DNA of 50,692 bases from Candidatus Obscuribacterales bacterium (GCA_021732565.1 JAKFUT010000001.1:1-50692), one strand, 5' to 3'. Shown: positions 23,747 to 33,351, numbered from the stretch's first letter. The notes: generated by a model from the letters alone, not told the origin. Numbers and translations are program-made.

Positions 23747-26379
23747 TCAGAACGAAGAGCCTCCGGGGCTAATGTGCGTGCTGCAAGTCGGGCTGGTATA
23801 ACTCCGGAAGCGAGGGAGCAAAACATAATTAACGCAAATGACTGGAGGAGAAATTCGTAGGGCACAGCAAATTGTATGGTCCAACCGAATGACTGTTTGT
23901 TTATCACATGAATAAGAAGCCAGGACAAAACAAACCCTGTCAGAAGGCCACCAATACTTCCCGCCGCACCGAGTACCGCTGCTTGCACCATTATCAGCTT
24001 CTGGATTTGACTGTCGGACGCCCCCAGATATTTGAGTATACCCATGTCTCGTTTGGATTCCATTGTCAGGGCAAAAAGAGTGTTCATTACTCCAAGGATT
24101 GCAACGGTAATGGAAATGGCATGCAACGCGTAGGTTATGGCAAACGTGTTGTCGAAGATTCGGAGCACTTCAACTTTAATTTCTCGATTACTTCTTATGC
24201 TGAGTTGCGCATTTTGTCCGGCGGCTTTTAGAAAATCCTGACGGACGATTTCACTGTCTTGCCCTTTCTTTAAGTAGACGGCCAGGGTAGATGCGCCTTC
24301 ATCGCGAAAATATTTTTTGAAGACTGCTCGATCCATCACCACGAAACCGGTGTCGGTAGAGTACTCGTAGTAGATCCCTTCGATTTGTACGCTTAAAGGT
24401 CCTCCCGGCGCCGGCAGTGTGAGCATGTCTCCCTTGTGCTTATTGTGTTTCAGTGCGAAGGCCTCAGAAACCGCTACGGATTTCCGGTTCGCCAATCGTA
24501 GCAATACAGTACGACTCGGCTCACCATCGACAAAGGGCAGGTTGCCAAAGTTGGCAACTATTTCAATCTCTCCCGCTCCCAGGTTGGTGAGGCTTCCCTC
24601 ATATTCAAACGGAAACTCGGTAAACGACTCAAGCGCTTCTACTCCTTCAACTCTTCGCAATCGAGCCACGAGTTCGTCGCTTATTCGTCCAATTCTGCTG
24701 CTTACTTTTCGTCCTGCCGGTTCGACCCACAGGTCTGCTCGTAGAGTCTGTTGAACCCAGGCTATGACGGTCTGTCGAAAACTGCCGATCATAACTGCCA
24801 GGCTCACCATCATGGCAATACCAACCATGAGGGATGCTACCGCCACTGATGTTCGGCCCAACGCTCCGTAGAGGCCGGCGATCGCTAATCCTCCTTCCGT
24901 GCCGATCAGATTCGCCAGAATCCCCTTCAATGGAGGCAGGCATCGGTCCAGAGCCATTGGAGTAAATAATGCAACTGCAAATACGGCGCCGGCTGCGGCG
25001 GCAAAACCCCACACAGGAAATCCGTCGACTGCTGGCTGAAGTGATGCCCAGTAAGCGCCTATGGCTAGAAGCGCTCCCGCCATTGCCAGCCTCGGTGACA
25101 TATGCTGCACCTTTCGCTCGAAAGACGCTCGCCTGGTTGCTTCGGCAGGTTGTACGTTTACAGCCTCCATGGCCGGTGCCATTGCTGCCACATATGTCAT
25201 CGCCATGCCAGCTATAACGGCCAGCAAGACCGGTTCAGGGTGCACTGTCAATTCTGCCGGTGGTTGATCAGCATAAAGTGAGCGAACTGTTCGTGAAACA
25301 GCGGCCAGCGTGAAGCGGGCAAAGCCGAGGCCCAGGGCTGCTCCAAATAGAGATCCTGTTGTACCGAGAATTAGTGCTTCGAATGAGAAAATCATGAAAA
25401 TTGTATTGCGTGTGACTCCGAGGGCTCTTAAAGTGCCGAGTTCGAGCCTGCGCCGAATAACACTGATCGACATGGTGTTATAAATTACGAACATTCCCAC
25501 TAACATTGCAATGAGGCTCAGCGCGCCGAGGTTGTATTGAAAAGATGCCAGCATTCTCTCAACTTGCTTTGTTCTGCGTTCCGGTTGTTCGACCGAATAA
25601 CCTGCGGGTAATTGTTGCCTGAGTTCTTGTAGCGTCCCAGTGAGTTGATCTTCCGGTACAATCAAGTCGATTCGATTGATCGTAGCCTTCATATTGAATA
25701 GCTGCTGCGCCGGTCCAATGTCCATTAGTACTAAATTGCCGCCGAAGGCGCGCCCGGCTCCCTCTGCTTTGAGTACCGATGCAATCGTCAGCCTGGTGAG
25801 TCGGTCGTTGGTTTGGATCTTTAGCTTATCGCCAGGCTTCAGATGATATCTTTGCGCTAGCTGCTCGCCGATCATTGCGCTGTCTTGTTCGAGAAAACCG
25901 AACGCCGGTTCGGCGGCAGCTGGCACCGTATTCGGTGCAGCGTCATCTTCCGTGGGTTTAGGTGCGGTGCCGGCGGCATTGTCGCCCCGCTTTCTTGCAA
26001 AAGAGCGAAATGCTCGGTCTGAAAACATATCCACTCCGAGAACCTGCACTAATTCTGTTCCGGAGCCGTCAGCGACTACGGCAAACTGATCAATCAGTGG
26101 CGTGAATTTTACTTGCCGTTCATATAACCAACTTAGTTTGTCGAGAATGGTTTCATCCATTTCTGTTCCAGCCAGCGGTCGAATGGACAAGTTGCTTCGA
26201 CCTGCGACGACATCAATGGTGTCGCGAAATTGATATAGCGCCGCCTGATTTGCCAGGTGAATGGCCAGCATTACCGCCACACCAAGAGCAATGCCAGCTA
26301 GAGTAAGAAGTGTACGAACCTTATTGTGCGCAAGATCTCGCACGATAAACTTGGCCAGTAGAACTTCCGCTGGATTCAC
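23743..26379 (-). CDS. ABC transporter permease, duplicated FtsX type (AttF/AttG-like)
   Basis: 878 residues. TM1 is at about 20-45, then a large periplasmic MacB-type domain (45-280) containing an Ala/Pro/Asp-rich insertion (about 133-158). A first FtsX core follows (about 285-410, with IRRRLELGTLRALG), then several TM helices (430-535), a second periplasmic domain (535-750) and a second FtsX core (about 752-872, ESKRDMGILKYLGAS). This fused double permease fits LolCE/AttFG-type transporters that move lipids or lipoproteins rather than import solutes. It starts with GTG overlapping the ATPase stop (GTGA) and its stop overlaps the AttH-like start, so the three genes are translationally coupled. 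Confidence 0.92.
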   Translation of the reverse strand: MNPAEVLLAKFIVRDLAHNKVRTLLTLAGIALGVAVMLAIHLANQAALYQFRDTIDVVAGRSNLSIRPLAGTEMDETILDKLSWLYERQVKFTPLIDQFAVVADGSGTELVQVLGVDMFSDRAFRSFARKRGDNAAGTAPKPTEDDAAPNTVPAAAEPAFGFLEQDSAMIGEQLAQRYHLKPGDKLKIQTNDRLTRLTIASVLKAEGAGRAFGGNLVLMDIGPAQQLFNMKATINRIDLIVPEDQLTGTLQELRQQLPAGYSVEQPERRTKQVERMLASFQYNLGALSLIAMLVGMFVIYNTMSISVIRRRLELGTLRALGVTRNTIFMIFSFEALILGTTGSLFGAALGLGFARFTLAAVSRTVRSLYADQPPAELTVHPEPVLLAVIAGMAMTYVAAMAPAMEAVNVQPAEATRRASFERKVQHMSPRLAMAGALLAIGAYWASLQPAVDGFPVWGFAAAAGAVFAVALFTPMALDRCLPPLKGILANLIGTEGGLAIAGLYGALGRTSVAVASLMVGIAMMVSLAVMIGSFRQTVIAWVQQTLRADLWVEPAGRKVSSRIGRISDELVARLRRVEGVEALESFTEFPFEYEGSLTNLGAGEIEIVANFGNLPFVDGEPSRTVLLRLANRKSVAVSEAFALKHNKHKGDMLTLPAPGGPLSVQIEGIYYEYSTDTGFVVMDRAVFKKYFRDEGASTLAVYLKKGQDSEIVRQDFLKAAGQNAQLSIRSNREIKVEVLRIFDNTFAITYALHAISITVAILGVMNTLFALTMESKRDMGILKYLGASDSQIQKLIMVQAAVLGAAGSIGGLLTGFVLSWLLIHVINKQSFGWTIQFAVPYEFLLQSFALIMFCSLASGVIPARLAARTLAPEALRSE

Positions 26380-27074
26380 GTGCAGATTTCCTCAAGAATG
26401 CGACCGTCGCGCATCCGGATTGTGCGATCGGCAAAGTTCGCGGCGTCGCTGCTATGGGTCGCCATGACGGTGGTGTGGCGACCATTTCGGCACAGTGTCT
26501 GGAACAAACGGAGTACCTGCTCGCCATTCTCGCTGTCAAGGTTGCCCGTTGGTTCGTCGGCAACAATCACCTCTGGTTTGTGAACAAGGGCCCGTGCAAT
26601 TGCGACGCGTTGCATTTCGCCTCCCGATAACTGAGACGGGTAGAAGCTGCTCCGTTTTGTAAGACCAACTTGCTCCAACATTTCTTCGGTGCGAGTGCGA
26701 ATTTCGCGGGACGACAGGTGCCTGGCTAATGCCAGAGGAAGGCTGGCGTTTTCATAAACCGTGAGTGTATTTAGCAAATTGAAGAACTGAAATACAAACC
26801 CGATTTTTTTGCGTCTCAGTTCTGTAACCTCCTTATCATTCAGCCGACTTATTTCCTGATCACCAATAAGTACGGAGCCTCTCCCTGGTTTGTCGATACC
26901 AGCGATGATGTTCAACAATGTACTCTTTCCGCATCCGCTCGGTCCAGTTAATGCAACAAACTCTCCTGGCTTAATAAACGCTGATACATCTATCAGTGCC
27001 TTCACCCGGTGTTCCTCGTAGTTCTTGCATACTGAGCGAACTTGAATATGGTAGGTGTCATCTTGTTGAGTCAT
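26376..27074 (-). CDS. ABC transporter ATP-binding protein (LolD/MacB type, AttE-like)
   Basis: 232 residues from the chosen start. Walker A is GPSGCGKST, the Q-loop is FVFQFFNLL, the signature is LSGGEMQR, Walker B is VIVADEP followed by TGNLDS (typical of the MacB/LolD group), and the H-loop is ATHSSDA. It energises the permease downstream. The ATG at 27074 has GGAG 7 nt upstream; the longer frame to 27101 has no Shine-Dalgarno and adds nine non-family residues. First gene of the ABC operon; the 245-bp upstream gap should hold its promoter. Confidence 0.93.
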   Translation of the reverse strand: MTQQDDTYHIQVRSVCKNYEEHRVKALIDVSAFIKPGEFVALTGPSGCGKSTLLNIIAGIDKPGRGSVLIGDQEISRLNDKEVTELRRKKIGFVFQFFNLLNTLTVYENASLPLALARHLSSREIRTRTEEMLEQVGLTKRSSFYPSQLSGGEMQRVAIARALVHKPEVIVADEPTGNLDSENGEQVLRLFQTLCRNGRHTTVMATHSSDAANFADRTIRMRDGRILEEICT

Positions 27075-27346
27075 TTCCGGGCTCCACGTTCGCCACATCA
27101 TAGGAATCGCAAGTCACCACATCTTTTATTTCGCCGCCGTTAATATTTCGAATCCACATCGCTGATTAGCTCTATCCGGGTTCCAACTTGCCCCTTAATT
27201 TGTTCTTTCGAAAACCGGGTTTGCGTATGAGAGCCTTATCTCCGACTCGATTGGTGGGGCGACAGCAGAGCTTGCAGATACGGTTACCGGGAGCAATCGT
27301 ATACTACCGCGACTTAAGGGGGGTAAATTTAAGTTCGTTCGCCCGC

Positions 27347-27922
27347 TTACTCTCGAAATCGAGGATCTATGTCGGCCGCGGGTAGCTCTGGTGCAGCGTA
27401 TAGCTTGTTGCTCAGCAAGAGGTAGGACGGCAGAAATATTGCCCCGGCGATGAATGCCACAAGGAACGGTTCTGCCTGGCTGGTTGCCATCAACATCATT
27501 CGTGAACCGAGCAAACCTCCGGCAACCACTCCCACTGCCAACTTTTCCGGTAGACAATTCTTTCTTACTTTGGCAACCGACCAGAAGCCTCCTACCACCA
27601 TGCCAATGCCTGATCCAAAGCGGCAAGCCCCGGGAAAAATGAAATTGTACATATCAACGAATTTGTCGAAGTCGGACATCTGCTCCCCGGCGGTAATTTG
27701 CTGATAAGGTGCAGCAAACGGCAGCCATAGTGGTGGCGGTTGTATCGAATTGAATTTTTGAAACCAGTCAACCACACCGTACACAACAGCGAAGAGAAAT
27801 CCGGGAATCAAGAACGCGATAATCGTACGCAAGACGCCGGTAGATGCGTGTTTGAATTTCAGTGCAGGATTACCGTGGCACTCGCAAATTAGACGGTGCG
27901 ATTTTTCGTGGACATCACTCAT
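27347..27922 (-). CDS. small membrane protein, unknown family
   Basis: 191 residues. The N-terminus has a Cys/His patch (RLICECHGNPALKFKH) on the cytoplasmic side, followed by a hydrophobic helix (about 30-52), a soluble Pro/Trp-rich loop, and Gly-rich hydrophobic segments (about 95-115, 128-145 and 150-172) containing GSGIGMVVGG and GVVAGGLLGSRMM. I do not recognise the family. The start overlaps the stop of the TPR gene upstream (ATGA), so the two proteins are made together and may interact in the membrane. Confidence 0.7.
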   Translation of the reverse strand: MSDVHEKSHRLICECHGNPALKFKHASTGVLRTIIAFLIPGFLFAVVYGVVDWFQKFNSIQPPPLWLPFAAPYQQITAGEQMSDFDKFVDMYNFIFPGACRFGSGIGMVVGGFWSVAKVRKNCLPEKLAVGVVAGGLLGSRMMLMATSQAEPFLVAFIAGAIFLPSYLLLSNKLYAAPELPAADIDPRFRE

Positions 27923-29832
27923 CTTTGTTGTCCCAATTTCTTAAAGGCATCTTTTGCAAAGAAATTCTCAGGGTCGAGTTTCAACGCCTGATTGGTGAGT
28001 TCGCGTGCGCGCTCAGTGGAACCGTTTTCCAGCAGAAGGATGGCGCAGTTTGCCATTAAGGATGAATCGGGAAACGGAGATTTGAGCGCTTGCTCGACCA
28101 TCCAGGTACCCTCAAATTTGTCTGCGCGCTTGAAACCAATCTTTGCTCGATAAAATGAGATCCACGGATTATAGGATGTCACATCAGGCTTCATCTTGGT
28201 GGGCGCAGGCACATTTGATTGGCCCGATGCCAGTGATGAGTTTGTTGTTGTTGCGGTTCCGTTTGCCGTAGGCGGCGGTCTTTCCGTGGTGGATACCGGT
28301 GTGTTCTCCGTGCCCGAAGCTGCCACTGTATCTGGTGTCTCCGTAGGGTTCTTTGTTTTCTCGTGCCGGAAAACACCAGACAGGAATTCGAAAGGACTTG
28401 CTGCATCGCTATCGATGTTGCGCCCGTTCAACTGTTTCTTCTCAGCTTCCCTAAGCAATGATTCACAGGCGGCCATATCGCCTTGTGCGAACTTCAGTTT
28501 TGCCATATCGAGCAGCAAGTCTACATTCTTGTCTCCCTTGTACAATTTCTGTAGTCTTTCCGCGGCTGTTTTGAGGTCGCCGTTAGCCAGGGCGAGTTCC
28601 GCTCGCACCATTGAATAAAACGGTGCACCTATGCGCTCTGGAACGTGCTTATCGACCAGCAAAATCTTACTGGCATTACTAATGTCGCCCACCTGCAGAT
28701 AGCACTGTGCCAGCAGACATCGAGCCTGTTCTTTTCCTCTATTTTGAAGAATAATCTGTTCCAGTATCTTGAGCGCTTGCTGGTGTTTTCCCATTAGAGA
28801 ATCAATTTGGGCGAGATTTATAAAGCTTGCTTCGTCTTTTGGCGCGAGGCGTACCGCCTGCCGAATCAGTTTCTCTGCCTCTACTAGTTGCCAGCGGCGC
28901 ATATAAATCACAGACAAGCCGAGCTTAGATTCAACAAAATCAGGTTTGACTTGAAGGGCCCTTTTCCAGTGCTCCACCGCGCTATCGGGATCTCCGGCGC
29001 GCAGATCGCAGCGAGCCAGTCGATCCCACGCCGGAGGAAAGAACGGATTGATAGCCGTAGACATGGTGTAAGATTCAATCGCTTTGGGGTAGTTTCCCTG
29101 GCGAACGTATACGTTGCCCATGTTAAACGTGTAATTAGTTCCTGCATTGCGGGCCAAGTATAGAAGTAGACTGCAAGTAATTACGGACGAGAGCACCAGC
29201 CGCTTCAGTCGTCCTTCTTGCGAAGCTTTTAGAAGTGTATCCGCATCGGCGGATTTGAACATGTAAACGCCGACGGCCGATGGGGTAATACCAAATGCAA
29301 ATTTGCCCACGTAATAAACGAGAGATGCGAAGTCCTCAGGTGCGTACTGAAATGATGGCACCTTCTTGACCGCCAGACCTTTACCGTTCGGTTTCTTGAC
29401 GTGCAAAGTCAGTTCCAGAGCTCCAGACGATATTAGAAGCATTCGTGAAAAGTTTTTTCGCTCAGAAATGGTTGTTGCCACAATTTCCTTCCAGACAATC
29501 TTTTTTCCGAACCGCCATAGCTTCACCCCCTCAGTGTCGAGTTGTATGCCGCCGGTCACGATGCGTGTCATGTGAAGGATAGCCAGAAAACCTGCAGCCC
29601 AGAGAATATATGCCGAACACCACAGCCCGATGACGCGCATCGCCCACGTAAGGATGTTAATGGCGCCTGGCAAAATTGAAAAGGCATCCGGAATTACTAA
29701 AGCTGTGGCCACCGCAACGCTACTGCCTAATGTCAACCAGAGGATCTTTCGCGGCGACGGGCGAATCTCATACGGACCCCAGTTGACATTGGAGTCGGGA
29801 GACGCGGTTGGTGGCAGTTCCGAAGTGGTCAT
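27919..29832 (-). CDS. membrane-anchored TPR protein
   Basis: 637 residues. Two hydrophobic helices near the N-terminus (about 32-55 and 58-85), a PH-like or otherwise folded region (about 95-200), a third membrane segment (about 212-226), then TPR units from about 230 to 400 (NYTFNMGNVYVRQGNYPKAIESY, AWDRLARCDLRAGDPDSAVEHW and others). A second TPR-like block and a Thr/Pro/Ala-rich low-complexity linker (about 500-560) precede a final TPR pair (SSLMANCAILLLENGSTERARELTNQAL). TPRs mediate protein-protein contacts; no enzyme motif is seen. It is coupled to the 191-residue membrane protein. Confidence 0.85.
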   Translation of the reverse strand: MTTSELPPTASPDSNVNWGPYEIRPSPRKILWLTLGSSVAVATALVIPDAFSILPGAINILTWAMRVIGLWCSAYILWAAGFLAILHMTRIVTGGIQLDTEGVKLWRFGKKIVWKEIVATTISERKNFSRMLLISSGALELTLHVKKPNGKGLAVKKVPSFQYAPEDFASLVYYVGKFAFGITPSAVGVYMFKSADADTLLKASQEGRLKRLVLSSVITCSLLLYLARNAGTNYTFNMGNVYVRQGNYPKAIESYTMSTAINPFFPPAWDRLARCDLRAGDPDSAVEHWKRALQVKPDFVESKLGLSVIYMRRWQLVEAEKLIRQAVRLAPKDEASFINLAQIDSLMGKHQQALKILEQIILQNRGKEQARCLLAQCYLQVGDISNASKILLVDKHVPERIGAPFYSMVRAELALANGDLKTAAERLQKLYKGDKNVDLLLDMAKLKFAQGDMAACESLLREAEKKQLNGRNIDSDAASPFEFLSGVFRHEKTKNPTETPDTVAASGTENTPVSTTERPPPTANGTATTTNSSLASGQSNVPAPTKMKPDVTSYNPWISFYRAKIGFKRADKFEGTWMVEQALKSPFPDSSLMANCAILLLENGSTERARELTNQALKLDPENFFAKDAFKKLGQQR

Positions 29833-30390
29833 GTTACCTATTTATTCCAAAGCTCCGGCCGATACGATGTGAAATCATTGATACTGTTTGGCGGTGTTAG
29901 TATCCTAACTGGTATTAACCACTGTTTCGATACTTTGGTTGCGACCTGACGCTGACAACAGATATTGCCGAGCATTTTTATTGTGCTTTCAACACATCGG
30001 CTCATATTCTTTTCGGCCATTGTATTGGGAATGCGAGCCAGAAATCTCGCTAAGTACAGATGACTTCCGTCATTGGTTTTTCCATCACCAATGATGGAAC
30101 CATTCTTAGACCGTCAACGGCCGTCCAATTTGAGTTTCTGCGCGCTATATCACATTGGGAAGCTTACCGCGCGCAAGGGAGCCGGATGAAGGGAGAGATT
30201 CAATCGGGAGAACATTGCCACTAAAATCCGCGATTTTGCTGAGCACCAGCCGGGCAAAGGGTGGCAGCCCACGGCCAGCCCGATGGTGGGTCTAAGCTGT
30301 CGCAAAGTTTGTTTCAATGGAATTCCAAAATTGCGGAATTCCCCCGGGTAAACAAGCAGTGTCATCAAGAAACTTGCTAGAGTATAGATA
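29833..30390. other. 558-bp divergent intergenic region
   Basis: It separates the divergent TPR and LON-domain genes. No convincing coding frame. It contains two mutually exclusive hairpins (30065-30099) and a palindromic pair, ggaattcc at 30319-30326 and 30335-30342, with an 8-nt loop. Promoters for both genes should be here. The structures lie in what would be the long leader of the TPR gene or the upstream region of the LON gene. Confidence 0.4.
30065..30099. repeat. overlapping inverted repeats able to form alternative hairpins
   Basis: ttccgtcattggt (30065-30077) pairs with accaatgatggaa (30087-30099): 13 pairs with one G-T wobble. Alternatively ttccatca (30080-30087) pairs with tgatggaa (30092-30099) around a ccaa loop. 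The two stems share the same 3' arm and cannot coexist, as in attenuators, although they may be a coincidence of a partly duplicated motif. Confidence 0.5.
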
Positions 30391-31047
30391 GTGATGACCG
30401 TCAATGAGAAAGCCATGGTGTCAAGCCGCGAAGAACGCTTGCCGTTATTTCCACTCCCTGAAGTGGTTCTGTTCCCGGGTTCTTGCCTTCCCCTTCATAT
30501 ATTTGAGCCGCGCTATCGCGAGATGATTAACGCGGTTCTTGACAAGGACGGTTGTTTTGGCGTTTTGCTATATGACCCTGTCAAGCAAGCCCCGGCAGAT
30601 ATTGGTTGTTCTGCTCAGATATTCGACTGCAAGCGGCTGCCTGACGGGCGCCTGAATATAATGACCTTGGGCATGCAGCGCTTTCGTGTTTTGTCCTACG
30701 TTGAGGATAAAGCATATTTGCAAGGTGATATTCAGTGGATCGATGATGAGCAGATCGATCCGGGGCTGAATGATACCGCATTTGGTGTGGTAGAGGTTTT
30801 GAGAGACGTGATTCTCTTGTCAGGGAAGTTGGCGGATCGCTCAATTGAGTTTCCCGAGGATTTGCCCGAAGATCCCGTTGATCTCTCTTATTGGATTGGC
30901 AGCAGCATTTACGGGTTGACCCGAGAACAGCAGGAACTGCTCGAAATGATGGATACGGAACAACGACTTCTTCGTGAATCTGAAATCCTTACTTCCATTC
31001 GCAAGGAACTGGCCGCTCGCACAGCTATAAAACAGGCATTTGCCTGA
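30391..31047 (+). CDS. LON substrate-binding domain protein
   Basis: 218 residues matching the stand-alone N-terminal domain of Lon proteases: LPLFPLPEVVLFPGSCLPLHIFEPRYREMI at the start, then GCFGVLLYD and LNIMTLGMQRFRV. No AAA+ or protease domain is present. The C-terminal half is helical (EQQELLEMMDTEQRLLRESEIL). Such proteins are thought to bind unfolded or specific protein substrates; exact function unknown. The frame opens with GTG at 30391 directly followed by ATG at 30394; a later ATG at 30415, with gaga just upstream, is also possible. Confidence 0.92.
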   Translation: MMTVNEKAMVSSREERLPLFPLPEVVLFPGSCLPLHIFEPRYREMINAVLDKDGCFGVLLYDPVKQAPADIGCSAQIFDCKRLPDGRLNIMTLGMQRFRVLSYVEDKAYLQGDIQWIDDEQIDPGLNDTAFGVVEVLRDVILLSGKLADRSIEFPEDLPEDPVDLSYWIGSSIYGLTREQQELLEMMDTEQRLLRESEILTSIRKELAARTAIKQAFA

Positions 31048-31359
31048 TAGTGTTTCAATTTGCGAATTTTTGTTCTCAGCGCCCGAAACGGCTCGAATTA
31101 ATACCGAGCGTCAGCCGTTGACTGTTGCAATAATATTCGAGGAACCGTCTTTCCTGTCGTAACTAACCACCGTCGCCCGGGCCAAGGCCGGGTATTCAGC
31201 TTGGGGAGGGTCGAGGCCGCAAAAATCGTCCTTACACCGTTTTTGGGAAATAGATCATCCACAATAAACGTTAGTCTTCGACATCGTGCGTGAAGCGGAA
31301 TACATCGCCTTGACCGCATGTTCAGGGTATTATTATCACAAGCGCATATCGTGTGAGTC
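31048..31359. other. 312-bp intergenic region upstream of the caspase-like gene
   Basis: No gene-like frame. A nested inverted repeat (acggct/agccgt outside, gctcg/cgagc inside) lies near 31087-31118, after the LON gene. A candidate promoter for the next gene is at its right end. Confidence 0.4.
31310..31338 (+). promoter_or_regulatory. candidate promoter of the caspase-like gene
   Basis: TTGACC at 31310-31315 resembles a -35 box. TATTAT at 31331-31336 (15-bp spacer) or TTATCA at 31333-31338 (17-bp spacer) could be the -10. The start codon at 31360 would follow after a short leader. Visual match only. Confidence 0.4.
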
Positions 31360-33345
31360 ATGTCTGCAATGCCACTAATTTCTAAGCTGGTTTGTTGTTG
31401 CGCCGCTGCACTGCTCCTGTTGCTGGTGCTACTTTACTCGGACTCAGATGCTCAAACCTCCGACGGGGCGGGAGGCTATTACACGCGCCTGTATCCTGGA
31501 GAACGAAAAAAACCGTTAATGCAGCAATCGCGTCAGGCGGAGGCGGCAGCCTCCGCAAGGCGAGCAGCCATGGAGATGCAACAGGTGCCCCTCGGCACTG
31601 CTTATCGGGCGCCAAGACCTTCCGAAGGGCCAGCCGGACAGCTTGTTGGAGTGTGGTCCATAACCGTACCAGGGCAGCCAGGTGTGCACATATTAATGAA
31701 GGTGCAGCCCGATGGATCTTATGGTTCCTATTTGGGAGATCTAAATCGGCCACCACTGGAAACGGGCTTCATTGACGTAAAGGGAGATACCTATAGTCTC
31801 ATTGCACTAACCGGAGTTCAAACCGGAAAAAGCGACAGAGGGACCTATCGTTTGTTGGGCACTGATCGTATGCTCATGAACGGAACCTTTGGAAAAGGGA
31901 CATGGACAAGAGTTCCCACTGGCGGACCGTCTTCTGCTGCCAGTGCATTTGGCGCACTGGAGAAATCCTCGGGAAACTCCTACCAGAATGGTGGAAGATT
32001 GCCGAGTTTGCCTGCGGAGGTGGCTCGATCCACCCGGGAGAACCGCGAATCTGCTCTGAGCACGAGCAATGGCACAATGGGGCGGCCAGTTCCCGGGAGT
32101 ATCTTTTTCGGGGAGGTAAAACCTACTGCTCAAGCCTTCAGTTCGCCCCCGCCGGCACCTGGAAATTACGGGCTAACCCCCAATCTTAACGCACCGTTGA
32201 TTCCACCTGTTAACGCAACGACGGCCCTTGTACCGCCCCAATCTTCGGGTGGTTCAAGCGCATACATCTATCCTGCCGAGAGAAGATCCGCAACACCGGT
32301 GTCGAATTTGCTCCGCTCATCTACACCTGCAAATGCGGGGTATGGAACTGTTCCTCTTTCCGGTGGATCGATGCCTGACCCATACACTTATGTCAAACCC
32401 GGAACCGGTGCTACTGCTTCCAATGCGCAAGCGAATGCAGCACCGCCAGCAGTGTCATCCACCATTAAACCCGGCGCAGTAATCGAGACGACAACGGCAA
32501 TGTCAGCTGGGGGAGCATCCATTAATTCAGCTCTTACATCGCAGGCTGACAATAGTTCTAAGAACCGTCCTGTTGCAGATAAATGGGCGCTGGTAATTGG
32601 AATAAGCAAGTTTCAAAATCCGGATCTGAACTTGAAGTGTCCCGCGACGGACGCACGCGATTTTGGTAACTTCCTGGTCAAGGACTGCCACTTTGCCGCT
32701 GACCATGTGCGAGTATTGACTGACGAACACGCTACACGTGCCAACATTCTCAATGATCTGGGAGACAAGTGGTTGCCTCGCGTAGTTCATCCCGACGATC
32801 TTGTGGTGGTCTACATCTCGACTCACGGAAGTCCGTCGGATGTGGACCTTGGTGGAATCAACTATTTGGTTGCATGGGATACCGATCCGGATAGTCTTTA
32901 TGCGTCTGGATTACCGATGCAGGATTTGATGCGCCTGATCAAAGGACGCCTTCGCTCAGACCGGGTGATGATGGTTCTCGACGCATGTTATAGCGGCAAT
33001 GTAAATCCGCAAGGAAAAGGGTTACATCGCGGTGGAAATCTTGATGTGGACGAGATTGTGCAGGGCACCGGACAATTGGTGATCTCGTCTAGCGAAGCTA
33101 ATCAAGTCTCCTGGGAATGTAAGGATGGCAACAACAGCGTTTTCACCAAACACCTGATGGCAGCGCTTCGGTTGAAGGGTGATAAAACTACACTGGGAGA
33201 TGCCTTCCGCTCTTTGCGCGAACGTGTTGAAGACGAGGTTCAACGCGAGCGTGGAAAGGTGCAAATTCCTGTTTTGAAGAGCCAGTGGGAAGGCTCAGAG
33301 CTAATGCTCGCGGTGCCAGCCTCAGAACCACGACCGGGACTGTAG
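31360..33345 (+). CDS. secreted or lipid-face caspase-like peptidase (C14) with long N-terminal region
   Basis: 661 residues. The N-terminal hydrophobic stretch (about 8-27) acts as signal or anchor. A folded segment around 92-185 (GQLVGVWSITVPGQPGVHILMKV) resembles a lipocalin-like beta domain. About 190-400 is Pro/Ser/Ala-rich linker with a repeated YPxERR/YPGERK motif. Residues 406-650 form the caspase-like domain: KWALVIGISKF, then the catalytic His in YISTHGSP (H489) and the catalytic Cys in LDACYSGN (C543), both present. It should cleave peptides after basic or acidic residues depending on subfamily (metacaspase or orthocaspase; not decided). Such genes are common in Cyanobacteriota. 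It converges with the DUF4139-like gene with 6 bp between stops. Confidence 0.88.
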   Translation: MSAMPLISKLVCCCAAALLLLLVLLYSDSDAQTSDGAGGYYTRLYPGERKKPLMQQSRQAEAAASARRAAMEMQQVPLGTAYRAPRPSEGPAGQLVGVWSITVPGQPGVHILMKVQPDGSYGSYLGDLNRPPLETGFIDVKGDTYSLIALTGVQTGKSDRGTYRLLGTDRMLMNGTFGKGTWTRVPTGGPSSAASAFGALEKSSGNSYQNGGRLPSLPAEVARSTRENRESALSTSNGTMGRPVPGSIFFGEVKPTAQAFSSPPPAPGNYGLTPNLNAPLIPPVNATTALVPPQSSGGSSAYIYPAERRSATPVSNLLRSSTPANAGYGTVPLSGGSMPDPYTYVKPGTGATASNAQANAAPPAVSSTIKPGAVIETTTAMSAGGASINSALTSQADNSSKNRPVADKWALVIGISKFQNPDLNLKCPATDARDFGNFLVKDCHFAADHVRVLTDEHATRANILNDLGDKWLPRVVHPDDLVVVYISTHGSPSDVDLGGINYLVAWDTDPDSLYASGLPMQDLMRLIKGRLRSDRVMMVLDACYSGNVNPQGKGLHRGGNLDVDEIVQGTGQLVISSSEANQVSWECKDGNNSVFTKHLMAALRLKGDKTTLGDAFRSLRERVEDEVQRERGKVQIPVLKSQWEGSELMLAVPASEPRPGL

Positions 33346-33351
33346 AGATGG

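Noticed and set aside
29838..30020. 60-residue minus-strand frame upstream of the TPR gene
   Set aside because: Weak composition and no family pattern; lies in the divergent regulatory region.
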